Of a stretch of DNA of 15,865 bases, positions 1 through 7,205 are shown in pieces. The DNA is taken from the NCBI GenBank assembly GCA_002339355.1, contig DDKQ01000095.1:1-15865 (forward strand), read 5' to 3'. The notes beneath the pieces were generated by a model that made no database searches, was not told the origin of the DNA, and saw nothing but the letters and a program-made list of their open reading frames with translations. The DNA comes from Candidatus Subteraquimicrobium carltonvillense (GTDB lineage Bacteria > Actinomycetota > Aquicultoria > Subteraquimicrobiales > Subteraquimicrobiaceae). The position numbers were made by a program, and so were the translations under genes. The first letter of the stretch is position 1; each line of letters opens with the position of its first letter.

Positions 1-137
1 GCGGCCGGAGTATGACTTTGGTAAAACTAAAAACCAGGCCGACCGCGTGGGCTCACGAGCACTTCACCCCGACCATAGTGTTAACCCATCTTGTTAATAA
101 TACACGTTACATCTTTCCATAAGGTAGGGATGAGTCT

Positions 138-1202
138 ATGGAGATTGCAAAAGCCGGGTTACAAGAAAAAGAGTTTATGAGGGAGAGTCCAGAATACTTG
201 AGGACGAGCATGGCTGCGGCCATAACCCTCGGTTTCCGTCCCGGACGTTTCTATAGAGACGCCAAGTTACCCTGCATCAATTTGCTGATGACCTATTCGG
301 AGGGATGCATGGCCAATTGCGCATATTGTGGTCTCTCCAGGGGACGCTCAGGGGAATTTGACCAAAAGAGTTTCATCAGGGTTGATTGGCCGGTTTATGG
401 GCTGGATGAGATAATAACTCGAATCGAGGAACGGATGGATAGGATCAAGAGGATCTGTGTCTCCATGATCACAAATCCCAGAGCTAAGAGGGATTTGATC
501 ACAATTGTCGAAAGAATCAAGGTCCATTTGGATATTCCACTCTCTTTACTCATTACCTCCACAATTCTCGAGGGAAAGGACCTTGTGAAATTTAAAGAGG
601 TGGGAGCGAATATGATAGGTGTAGCTGTGGATGCCGCTACACCGGAACTCTTCGAGAAACATAGGGGAAGAGGTGTCCGCGGTCCGCACATGTGGGAGAC
701 CTATTGGGAGGTGTTCAGGAAGGCTGTGGAAATATTCGGTCTCCGCAGGGTGGGAGTCCATCTCATCGTTGGGCTGGGTGAAACCGAGAAGGAGATGACC
801 GCCACCATTCAAAGGGTACATGATCTGGGTGGAAGCACCCACTTATTCTCCTTTTATCCCGAGGCAGGTTCCAGGCTTGAGAATCAATCTCCTCCACCCA
901 TGGGTCAGTACAGGAGAATCCAGCTTGCGAGATATCTCATAGATGAGGACATAGCCACCTTCGAGGATTTTATCTTCGATCAAGAAGAGGGACTCAAGGA
1001 TTTTGGGATATCGGAGGATAGTTTGATGGACATCATCGATACGGCTTTTCCCTTTATGACCAGCGGATGCCCAAGTGAGGATGGGGAGGTAGCTTGCAAT
1101 CGACCGTATGGAAATGAACTACCTGGTCCCGAGATAAGGAATTATCCATTCAGGTTGGAGAGGGAAGACATCGAGCGAGTAAAAATGGAATTGTGGAAAT
1201 GA
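138..1202 (+). CDS. Radical SAM protein, biotin-synthase-related (possible LipS-type lipoyl synthase)
   Basis: 354 aa. The radical SAM cluster motif CxxxCxxC is seen at Cys57, Cys61 and Cys64 (GCMANCAYCG), followed by a TIM-barrel-like region with a glycine-rich GLGETEKEM stretch near residue 212. Three further cysteines stand in conserved-looking places: Cys46 (LPCIN) just before the motif, and Cys311 and Cys320 in a C-terminal SGCPSEDGEVAC segment. These could hold an auxiliary Fe-S cluster, which is inference. The layout resembles biotin-synthase-related radical SAM proteins (COG2516-like), a group to which, as far as I recall, the two-component lipoyl synthases LipS1/LipS2 belong. The reaction cannot be fixed from sequence alone, and no partner gene is in the window. 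The start has an AAGGTAGGG ribosome-binding sequence at about 121-129. The gene stands alone, 320 bp before rnfC. Radical SAM membership is certain; the substrate is not. Confidence 0.85.
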   Translation: MEIAKAGLQEKEFMRESPEYLRTSMAAAITLGFRPGRFYRDAKLPCINLLMTYSEGCMANCAYCGLSRGRSGEFDQKSFIRVDWPVYGLDEIITRIEERMDRIKRICVSMITNPRAKRDLITIVERIKVHLDIPLSLLITSTILEGKDLVKFKEVGANMIGVAVDAATPELFEKHRGRGVRGPHMWETYWEVFRKAVEIFGLRRVGVHLIVGLGETEKEMTATIQRVHDLGGSTHLFSFYPEAGSRLENQSPPPMGQYRRIQLARYLIDEDIATFEDFIFDQEEGLKDFGISEDSLMDIIDTAFPFMTSGCPSEDGEVACNRPYGNELPGPEIRNYPFRLEREDIERVKMELWK

Positions 1203-1225
1203 TTGACCAATTTAATAATTGTCAA
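1203..1225 (+). other. AT-rich palindrome directly after the radical SAM stop codon
   Basis: TTGAC and GTCAA flank an inner AATT/AATT pair, giving nine base pairs with one bulged C and a 4-nt loop. It begins one base after the stop codon. The following sequence is AT-rich but has no clear run of T, so it is either a weak terminator or a protein-binding palindrome. Confidence 0.3.
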
Positions 1226-1522
1226 AATCTGTATTTTCGTTATATAAATGTTTATAAGTAGGTCATAGACTAGACATAAATCACCGGGGAGACGATGGTC
1301 TATTTGTTTCGCAAAATGGGTTGTTGTAGGTTTAAATTCTAATGTCAAAAATACTAAGCACTAAACAATATCAAAGGTCCAAAACTTCGTTGTGAACTCA
1401 GTTGAACAATTTAAAGGTCAAAACGAAATGAAATATGACGAAAATCTTCGGCCTCAATTCTTGAAAAGAGCGTTTAGGATTTGCAAACTTGCTTTCTTTG
1501 CTAATTTGAGGCGAGGAGGAAG
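1226..1522. repeat. Gene-free gap before rnfC with degenerate AT-rich repeats (copy A)
   Basis: No convincing coding frame is visible. From about 1330 the DNA is made of short, degenerate TAAGCACTAAAC / GTTTAGGATTT-like words. An 18-nt stretch at 1418-1435 recurs exactly at 5751-5768, and the 11-mer GTTTAGGATTT at 1472-1482 recurs in copies B and C. ATAGAC at 1265-1270 and GTCTAT at 1298-1303 form a loose inverted repeat. The rnf promoter should lie here, but I could not pick a convincing -35/-10 pair. Confidence 0.6.
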
Positions 1523-2836
1523 ATGAGACCAAGGACTTTTGAGGGGGGCATCTATCTTCTAGGGAGAAAAGAGGCTACGCAAAACAAGCCCATTGAGGAT
1601 ATCCCCTTGCCACCGGAAGTGGTCATCCCCTTGCACCAGCACGTAGGTCCCCCCTGTGATCCCTTAGTCCAGAAGGGGGATCGAGTTCTAGCCGGGCAGA
1701 AGATAGGGGATACCGATACCTTTATTTCCGCACCAATCCACGCCAGTTTCTCTGGAGAAGTCAAGGCCATCGAACCCCATCCCTATTTCACGGGCACAGA
1801 GGTTTTGAGCGTGGTTGTAGTCCCCGATGGTGTGCAGGAAGAAGTAAGACTTGAAGTACCAGATCAAGATAAACTCACCCCAGATCGGGTACGATCCATA
1901 GTTAGAGAAGCGGGCATCGTGGGCTTGAGCGGAACGGTCTTTCCCACACACGTCAAGCTCTCACCCCCGAAGGAGAGACCCATCGATAGCGTGATCATAA
2001 ACGGCTGTGAATGTGAACCCTACCTCACCGGCGACTACAGAAGTATGCTCGAATCAACGGAATCCTTGATCGTTGGATTGAAAATAATCCTGATGACCGT
2101 GGGGGCAAAGAAGGGTTACTTTGGGATCGGGGTCGATAAAGCCGAGGCCATAAAGAGGATCGAGGATTTAACGGCTCGCGAACAAAACATCGAAGTGGTG
2201 CCGCTGGACACCAAATATCCCCAGGGTTCGGAGAGGCATTTAATCAAAGCAATTTTGGGAAGGGAGGTTCCCAGGGACGGAGTGCCCATGGATATCGGAG
2301 TCCTGGTCCAAAACGTCGCCACCACCATTGCTATCACACAAGCTGTGAGGGAAGGAAAACCTCTCATGGAACGGGTGCTCACCGTAACCGGGCCGGGAAT
2401 AAAAAATCCAAAAAATTTGAAGGTGAAAATCGGCACCTTGGTCAAATATCTCATCGAGCGATGCGGAGGCTTCGAAGGTGAGCCCGGGAAGATAATCTTC
2501 GGAGGGGTGATGCGAGGGGAGGCCCAATTCAGTTTGGATGTGCCCGTGGTCAAGGGGTCACAGGGCATAGTAGTGCTGCCCAAAGAGATGGCTGAAATTT
2601 CATCCCCGCGCCCCTGCGTTAGATGTGGTAGGTGCGTGAAGGTGTGTCCGATGTCTTTGATACCCACCTTCATCGTTACTTATGTGATGGAGGACAAGAT
2701 CGATGAGGCAAATGCCGCGGGGGTGCTGGAGTGTATAGAGTGTGGAGCCTGTGGTCTCATCTGTCCAACGGAGATACCCTTCATTCAATATATAAGATTT
2801 GCCAAGAACATCTTGCTTAAGGAGAGAAAAACCTAA
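1523..2836 (+). CDS. rnfC: Rnf electron transport complex subunit RnfC
   Basis: 437 aa, the compact length usual in anaerobes, without the long C-terminal repeat tail of enterobacterial RsxC. RnfC is the peripheral cytoplasmic subunit that exchanges electrons with NAD(H). The central flavin/nucleotide-binding region shows GIVGLSGTVFPTHVKL (131-146) and CECEPYLTGDYR (162-173), as in the RnfC/NuoF-like fold. Two [4Fe-4S] ferredoxin motifs follow: Cys365, 368, 371, 375 and Cys404, 407, 410, 414. A strong AGGAGGA ribosome-binding site precedes the ATG. It opens a same-strand rnf operon, with rnfD starting 16 nt after its stop. Coupling Na+ versus H+ cannot be told from this subunit. Confidence 0.95.
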   Translation: MRPRTFEGGIYLLGRKEATQNKPIEDIPLPPEVVIPLHQHVGPPCDPLVQKGDRVLAGQKIGDTDTFISAPIHASFSGEVKAIEPHPYFTGTEVLSVVVVPDGVQEEVRLEVPDQDKLTPDRVRSIVREAGIVGLSGTVFPTHVKLSPPKERPIDSVIINGCECEPYLTGDYRSMLESTESLIVGLKIILMTVGAKKGYFGIGVDKAEAIKRIEDLTAREQNIEVVPLDTKYPQGSERHLIKAILGREVPRDGVPMDIGVLVQNVATTIAITQAVREGKPLMERVLTVTGPGIKNPKNLKVKIGTLVKYLIERCGGFEGEPGKIIFGGVMRGEAQFSLDVPVVKGSQGIVVLPKEMAEISSPRPCVRCGRCVKVCPMSLIPTFIVTYVMEDKIDEANAAGVLECIECGACGLICPTEIPFIQYIRFAKNILLKERKT

Positions 2837-2852
2837 GGAGAGAAAGTCCAAC

Positions 2853-3812
2853 ATGGCTCCGGAAGAACTCGAACTTGTTGTATCCGTTCCACCCCATATC
2901 CGTGAAAGGGAAGAAGTTTCCCAGATCATGTTCTGGGTTGTCTTAGGCTTGTTGCCTGCAACCCTTGGAGGCATTTACTTCTTCCACTTTTATGCAATAA
3001 AGGTCATCGTACTCTCCATTTTAGCTGCGGTTGCAACGGAGGCCTTGTTCCAAAAAGCCCGAAGGTTGCCCGTAACCATAAACGATGGCAGCGCCATTGT
3101 TACTGGTCTTCTTCTGGCTTTATGTCTGCCTCCAAAGGTTCCATGGTGGATTCCCGTGATCGGTGGGTTCATCGCCATCTTTCTGGGCAAGCAGATATTC
3201 GGAGGTCTGGGCTATAATATTTTCAATCCCGCCCTTGTCGCTAGAGCTGTGCTCCTTTTATCATGGGCTGAACATATGACCAAGGATTGGTATACCGCTT
3301 TGAAGGTCGACGCCATCGCCAGGGCAAGCCCCTTGTTCCTTGCCAAGCAGGTAAAAATGGGTTTATTTCAGGTGGATCTGACTCGTTTCTACAAAATTTG
3401 CTTATTCGGTAATCCCAGTGGTTGCATCGGCGAAGTTTCGGTATTGCTCCTTTTAATTGGGGGCGGTATTCTCCTCTGGCGAGAGATCATCGATTGGCGC
3501 ATTCCCGCGGGTTTTATTGGAAGTGTCGCCGTCCTTTGTCCGCTTTTGGGGATGGATCCGATCTTTCATGTTCTCGCCGGGGGCTTGATCCTGGGAGCCT
3601 TCTTCATGGCCACCGATTACGTGACCTCACCCATCACCCCAAATGGAAGATTGCTTTTCGGTATAGGCTGTGGTCTCATCACCATATTGTTGAGGTCTTA
3701 CTCTATATTACTCGAGGGTGTGACCTACGCCATTTTATTCATGAATGCCTGCACACCCTTGATCGATAAATATATCCAACCGCGAAGATTTGGAGTTTCG
3801 AAGGGGAAATGA
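2853..3812 (+). CDS. rnfD: Rnf electron transport complex membrane subunit RnfD
   Basis: 319 aa from the ATG at 2853, chosen because AAGGAGAG lies just upstream (about 2835-2842). A longer frame from 2799 would overlap the end of rnfC. It is an integral membrane protein of the RnfD/NqrB family with many hydrophobic segments. FGGLGYNIFNPALVARA (116-132) and FMATDYVTSPITPNGR (251-266) are family signatures. RnfD normally carries FMN bound to a threonine in a D-x-x-(S/T)-(G/S)-A-T motif. Here the aligned segment is DAIARAS (153-159): the acceptor position is Ser159, and the preceding Ser/Thr and Gly/Ser are Ala156 and Arg157. Flavin attachment is therefore uncertain. The stop overlaps the rnfG start (ATGA), suggesting translational coupling. 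Confidence 0.93.
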   Translation: MAPEELELVVSVPPHIREREEVSQIMFWVVLGLLPATLGGIYFFHFYAIKVIVLSILAAVATEALFQKARRLPVTINDGSAIVTGLLLALCLPPKVPWWIPVIGGFIAIFLGKQIFGGLGYNIFNPALVARAVLLLSWAEHMTKDWYTALKVDAIARASPLFLAKQVKMGLFQVDLTRFYKICLFGNPSGCIGEVSVLLLLIGGGILLWREIIDWRIPAGFIGSVAVLCPLLGMDPIFHVLAGGLILGAFFMATDYVTSPITPNGRLLFGIGCGLITILLRSYSILLEGVTYAILFMNACTPLIDKYIQPRRFGVSKGK

Positions 3813-4366
3813 GGAATATTATAAGACTGGGGATAACTTTAATGATGGTTTGCTTTATAGCGGCTGGTAGTTTAGCTGCTACTTATAGCCTTACAAAGGA
3901 AAGAATCGCCTTGCAGAAGATGGAAGAGCAATTCAAGGCGTACATGGAGCTCCTCCCTGGGATAACGAGCGCCAAAGATTTCAAGGAGAGAAAGGATTTG
4001 TATCCCAAATTTAAGAAGGAATACAAGGATTTGGACAAGGTCTTCGAGGGCTATGTGGAGGGGGAAAGGGTTGGTTTCATCGCTCAAAAGATACCAAAAG
4101 GCTATAAGGGACCAATAAAACTGGCTGTGGGAATAACCGTAAACGGAAAAGCGAGTGGAATCGCCGTCATAGAACACAGTGAGACTCCGGGTTTGGGTGC
4201 TAAAATAGAGGAAGCCTCATTCCAAAAGCAATTCAAGGGGAAATCCCTAAGTGATCCACTTGAGGTGGGAGAGGATATAGACGCCATCAGTGGAGCCACT
4301 ACGTCGTCAAAAGCAGTTACAAATGCGGTCAAAGAAGCCCTTGAGTTATGCGAGAAGATAAAATAA
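3809..4366 (+). CDS. rnfG: Rnf electron transport complex subunit RnfG (covalent FMN subunit)
   Basis: 185 aa. An N-terminal membrane anchor (about 5-25) is followed by an extracytoplasmic FMN-binding domain. The flavin-attachment motif is intact: DAISGATTSS (158-167), with Thr164 as the expected FMN acceptor modified by the ApbE transferase. SETPGLGAKIEE (124-135) is another conserved element of the FMN_bind domain. No apbE gene lies in the window, so it must be elsewhere in the genome. The start overlaps the rnfD stop by ATGA, with an AAGGGGA ribosome-binding sequence inside rnfD. An 86-nt gap follows before rnfE. Cytoplasmic-membrane subunit; identification is secure. Confidence 0.94.
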   Translation: MRNIIRLGITLMMVCFIAAGSLAATYSLTKERIALQKMEEQFKAYMELLPGITSAKDFKERKDLYPKFKKEYKDLDKVFEGYVEGERVGFIAQKIPKGYKGPIKLAVGITVNGKASGIAVIEHSETPGLGAKIEEASFQKQFKGKSLSDPLEVGEDIDAISGATTSSKAVTNAVKEALELCEKIK

Positions 4367-4452
4367 CCCAAAATTTGGTAAAATAGGTCACTTGACAATA
4401 TACAGTGAAGAAATTCTGAGGATACAGCTTAGATAGTTGGGGGTGTGGGAAT

Positions 4453-5064
4453 ATGAATCAAGTGTGGCACGATTTTAAGAGCGGTATCATCGCCGAAAAT
4501 CCCCTCTTGCGATTGATGATCGGTTTGTGCTCAGCCCTAGCCGTGTCCACGCGTGTGGAATATGGTATCTTCATGGGCATCGCAGCGAGCTTTGTGCTTT
4601 TTTCCTCGAATATCATCATCTCCGCCATTCGGAGATGGACGGCCGATCAGATAAGGATTCCTATATTCATTACGGTAATCGCCTCCTTTGTGACCATCGT
4701 CGATCTAGTCATGAGAGCCTATTTTTATCCTGTATATAAAGTATTAGGAGTGTGGATACCTTTAATCGTAGTCAACTGCATCATTTTGGGGCGAGCCGAA
4801 GCCTTTGCCTACAAACATAGCATCATGCGCTCCGCTGCCGATGGACTGGGGATGGGCGCGGGCTACACGCTAGTGCTCCTGGTAATGGGCTTCATCAGGG
4901 AGTTATCGGGCACGGGCAAGATTATACTCTTCGGGCAGACCTTGGTGAGTCTGGGTGCTGGCTTTGAGCCTCCATCCATCATGATTCTGTTCCCAGGAGC
5001 CTTTTTGACCTTCGGTTTTCTCATGGCATTGCTCAATATCGTGCAAAGTAGGGGGAGAAGCTAA
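4453..5064 (+). CDS. rnfE: Rnf electron transport complex membrane subunit RnfE
   Basis: 203 aa, about six membrane spans. RnfE and RnfA are homologous inverted membrane proteins that together hold an intramembrane Fe-S centre. The expected cysteines are present: Cys26 in GLCSALAV and Cys109 in VNCIILGRAEAFA. The residue after Cys26 is Ser, whereas most RnfE proteins I recall read GLCP; the GLCSALAV form is like NqrD. The middle part (ASFVTIVDLVMRAYFYPVYK) also looks NqrD-like. No NqrA/F genes are nearby and all other subunits are Rnf type, so RnfE is the right call. The ribosome-binding site is weak (GGGGGTG). The stop overlaps rnfA (TAATG). Confidence 0.92.
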   Translation: MNQVWHDFKSGIIAENPLLRLMIGLCSALAVSTRVEYGIFMGIAASFVLFSSNIIISAIRRWTADQIRIPIFITVIASFVTIVDLVMRAYFYPVYKVLGVWIPLIVVNCIILGRAEAFAYKHSIMRSAADGLGMGAGYTLVLLVMGFIRELSGTGKIILFGQTLVSLGAGFEPPSIMILFPGAFLTFGFLMALLNIVQSRGRS

Positions 5065-5684
5065 TGGGCGAAGCGCAACGTCTATTCTTTCTATTCTTAG
5101 GAGCCTTACTCATTTACAACATCCTACTCATCCGCTTCATCGCTCTGTGCTCCTTTTTCGGGGTCTCAACCCGGATGACCACATCCATCGGGATGGGGTT
5201 GGCAGTTATCTTCGTGATGACCATGGCAAGTGCGGTGAGCTGGGTTGTCTGGAATTATGTTTTGGTCCCCCTTCACGTGGGCGAGTTCCTGTATATTCCA
5301 GCCTTCATTTTGGTCATCGCCAGTTTGGTCCAGTTTGAGGAGATGGTCATAAGGAAGATAAGCCCCGCGCTCTTTCGAGCCATGGGGATTTATCTTCCCC
5401 TGATCACCACCAATTGTGCCGTTTTGGCTGCGGCGACGGAGAGCGTAAAACCCGGATTTCTGAAATTACATATCCCCTACCGGTTTTCCTTTATCGAATC
5501 AATCATTTATACATTGGGTGTCGCCCTTGGTTACACCATTGTCATCATAATGTTCACGGCGATTAGGGAGAGAATCGAGGGAGCGCCGATTCCATCCTCC
5601 TTTAGAGGCTTTCCCATCGCCTTCATTGTAGCTGCCCTGATGTCCCTGGCTTTCATGGGATTTGCGGGATTGTTTGGATTGTAA
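5064..5684 (+). CDS. rnfA: Rnf electron transport complex membrane subunit RnfA
   Basis: 206 aa, about six membrane spans, collinear with the RnfA/NqrE family. Fe-S-ligand cysteines are Cys29 (ALCSFFGVST) and Cys118 (ITTNCAVLAAA). The C-terminus ALMSLAFMGFAGLFGL is a family hallmark. As in the neighbouring RnfE, Ser follows the first cysteine where GLCPF is usual. The start codon shares one base with the rnfE stop, so the two partners are translationally coupled and probably made in equal amounts. Directly after the stop comes a strong ribosome-binding sequence with no start codon at the right distance, then a repeat-filled gap before rnfB. Confidence 0.94.
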   Translation: MGEAQRLFFLFLGALLIYNILLIRFIALCSFFGVSTRMTTSIGMGLAVIFVMTMASAVSWVVWNYVLVPLHVGEFLYIPAFILVIASLVQFEEMVIRKISPALFRAMGIYLPLITTNCAVLAAATESVKPGFLKLHIPYRFSFIESIIYTLGVALGYTIVIIMFTAIRERIEGAPIPSSFRGFPIAFIVAALMSLAFMGFAGLFGL

Positions 5685-5692
5685 AAGGAGGT
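5685..5692 (+). promoter_or_regulatory. Orphan Shine-Dalgarno sequence after rnfA
   Basis: AAGGAGGT follows immediately on the rnfA stop. No ATG, GTG or TTG lies 5-12 nt downstream. In the frame at 5699, which begins with GTC, 21 codons run to a stop at 5762-5764. It looks like the former ribosome-binding site of the next rnf gene, separated from it by inserted repeat DNA. Confidence 0.5.
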
Positions 5693-5734
5693 TCAGCGGT
5701 CAGCAACAGGTATATCGTAGAAACGGACCTTCAG

Positions 5735-5837
5735 GTAAGGAATCCAAAGTTCAAAACGAAATGAAATAGGGTTTAGGATTTAGGATTTTGAATTTGTTTA
5801 GGATTTGAGCCACCTTTCTGGAATTATGTCTAGGGCA
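5735..5837. repeat. Degenerate AT-rich intergenic repeat (copy B) between rnfA and rnfB
   Basis: An 18-nt match to copy A lies at 5751-5768. A 24-nt stretch at 5783-5806 is identical to 11068-11091 in copy C. The 19 nt at 5819-5837 match 11128-11146 at 17 positions. Between the two shared parts, copy C has about 20 nt more of GAATTT/GGATTT words. The whole gap 5685-5899 has no gene I can support. Confidence 0.7.
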
Positions 5838-5899
5838 GGTCTGTTAGTAGATGTATTTTTGCCAAAGGCAATAAATAAAATTTTGGGGAGAAGGAGAGC

Positions 5900-6706
5900 A
5901 TGTGGATTATCTTAAAGGCAGCCCTTTCCATGGCAGGATTGGGATTGGGGCTCGGAATTATACTGGGTATAGCCCATAAGAAATTCGCCGTGGAAGTTGA
6001 CCCAAATGTTGAAAAAATACTGAATGTTTTACCTGGAGCGAACTGCGGAGCCTGTGGTTACGCGGGATGCGAGGGAGCAGCGGAAGCCATAGCCAAAGGA
6101 GAGGCTCCCGTTGAAGCCTGTGTCGCTGGTGGACACGAGATTGCAGAGCAGGTAGCTCACATACTGGGAAAGGATGTACAAAGGAAGCGCAAGCCCACAG
6201 TATCGCTCGTTCATTGCAAAGGCGGTAAATCGAAGGTCTCCCACCGTTATAGATATGATGGTATTCCCAGCTGTAGCATGGCCCAGCAAGTGGCTTCAGG
6301 ACCCCTAATGTGTACCTATGGCTGTCTGGGATTTGGCGATTGCGTGAGGGCTTGCCCCTTTGGCGCCCTATCTTTGGATGGTAATTCGATACCCCAAGTG
6401 GATGTGGACAAATGCACGGGGTGTGGGCTCTGTGCCAAAACATGCCCTAAGGATATCATTTCCTTGGTGCCCAAGGATGTTCCAGTAATTGTATTTTGCA
6501 ATTCGAAGGATAAACCGAGAATCAAGCGAAATATCTGCACCGTGAGTTGTATCGGTTGTAAAGCTTGTGAGAAGGTCTGTGAGGTTGATGCCGTGGTAGT
6601 CCAGAATAATTTGGCCGTTGTGAATTACGAAAAGTGCAACGGTTGTGGAAAATGTGTGGGAAAATGCCCCAGGGACTGCCTCAATTTTCTTGAGCTTAAA
6701 GCTTAA
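5900..6706 (+). CDS. rnfB: Rnf electron transport complex ferredoxin-like subunit RnfB
   Basis: 268 aa. An N-terminal membrane helix (about 3-25) is followed by the RnfB-specific Fe-S motif Cys49, 52, 57, 74 (NCGACGYAGC ... EACVAGG). A C-terminal multi-cluster ferredoxin region carries Cys138/142/148/152, Cys172/175/178/182, Cys217/220/223/227 and Cys246/249/252/256. This multi-cluster layout is typical of RnfB in anaerobic bacteria. RnfB is the entry point for electrons from reduced ferredoxin. The start follows GGGGAGAAGGAGAG. It is cut off from rnfA by 215 bp of repeat-bearing DNA, so it may be transcribed separately or as the tail of the operon. Confidence 0.95.
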   Translation: MWIILKAALSMAGLGLGLGIILGIAHKKFAVEVDPNVEKILNVLPGANCGACGYAGCEGAAEAIAKGEAPVEACVAGGHEIAEQVAHILGKDVQRKRKPTVSLVHCKGGKSKVSHRYRYDGIPSCSMAQQVASGPLMCTYGCLGFGDCVRACPFGALSLDGNSIPQVDVDKCTGCGLCAKTCPKDIISLVPKDVPVIVFCNSKDKPRIKRNICTVSCIGCKACEKVCEVDAVVVQNNLAVVNYEKCNGCGKCVGKCPRDCLNFLELKA

Positions 6707-6830
6707 GCAGCTGAGCGCCTCTCAGAGCTCATAGCTTCTAATCGGGCACAGGCAAGAACTCCCTCACTTGAATCACTCATATCATGGGTGTTAAACTTAT
6801 GCTAACTTCGAAGCAGTTAAGAGGAAATCG

Positions 6831-7205
6831 ATGCTCACCCGCTACGATAAAGCATTGATTTATTTTTTGCTCCTTTTGGCATCTTTGACCTTCGCGGTGA
6901 GCGTGAATTTTGCCAATATTGGAAGAGCTGGCGAATTCGCCATCTCGGCTTGTGGTCGTGAGGTGGGACACTATTCTCTATATCAAAGCCGAAAGGTCAA
7001 GGTTCAAGGATGCCTGGGGACAAGCGTGGTCGAGATTTCAGGGAGCAGAGTTCGGATACTCTCTTCCCCGTGTCCCAGGAAGGAATGCACGGCACGGGGG
7101 TGGATAAGCAAACCGGGTGAGGTCATCGTCTGTGCACCCAACGAGGTTGTCGTGAAAATCGTGGGAAGCGATGAGGGGAAACCGACTGATGCCGTATCAA
7201 AATAG
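6831..7205 (+). CDS. NusG domain II-containing membrane-anchored protein
   Basis: 124 aa. An N-terminal hydrophobic segment (about 9-27) acts as signal anchor. Residues about 34-112 match the NusG domain II-like (DUF1312) family, with the pattern SSPCPRKECTARGWISKPGEVIVCAPNEVVV holding Cys81, Cys86 and Cys101. The domain is related to domain II of NusG but, being membrane-anchored and extracytoplasmic, is unlikely to act in transcription; its role is not known. Proteins of this family are typically found just before Gx-type membrane proteins, as here, where the next gene overlaps by up to 35 nt. An AGAGGA ribosome-binding site lies at about 6819-6824. Confidence 0.85.
   Translation: MLTRYDKALIYFLLLLASLTFAVSVNFANIGRAGEFAISACGREVGHYSLYQSRKVKVQGCLGTSVVEISGSRVRILSSPCPRKECTARGWISKPGEVIVCAPNEVVVKIVGSDEGKPTDAVSK

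Noticed and set aside
2..122. Two short open frames (stops at 95-97 and 120-122) that could be the 3' end of an upstream gene, and a GC-rich stretch at 1-60 that can fold
   Set aside because: Both frames are open and neither translation is recognisable, so neither can be preferred. The fold does not match a tRNA or any RNA family I can recognise.
4392..4426. TTGACA with GATACA downstream as a promoter before rnfE
   Set aside because: The spacing is 23 bp, too long, and at 17-18 bp there is no -10-like sequence.
5740..5840. CRISPR-like array in the AT-rich repeats
   Set aside because: Repeat units are degenerate and of varying length, with no unique spacers and no cas genes.
6709..6735. CTGAG/CTCAG hairpin after rnfB as a terminator
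   Set aside because: The stem is only five base pairs and no T-run follows.
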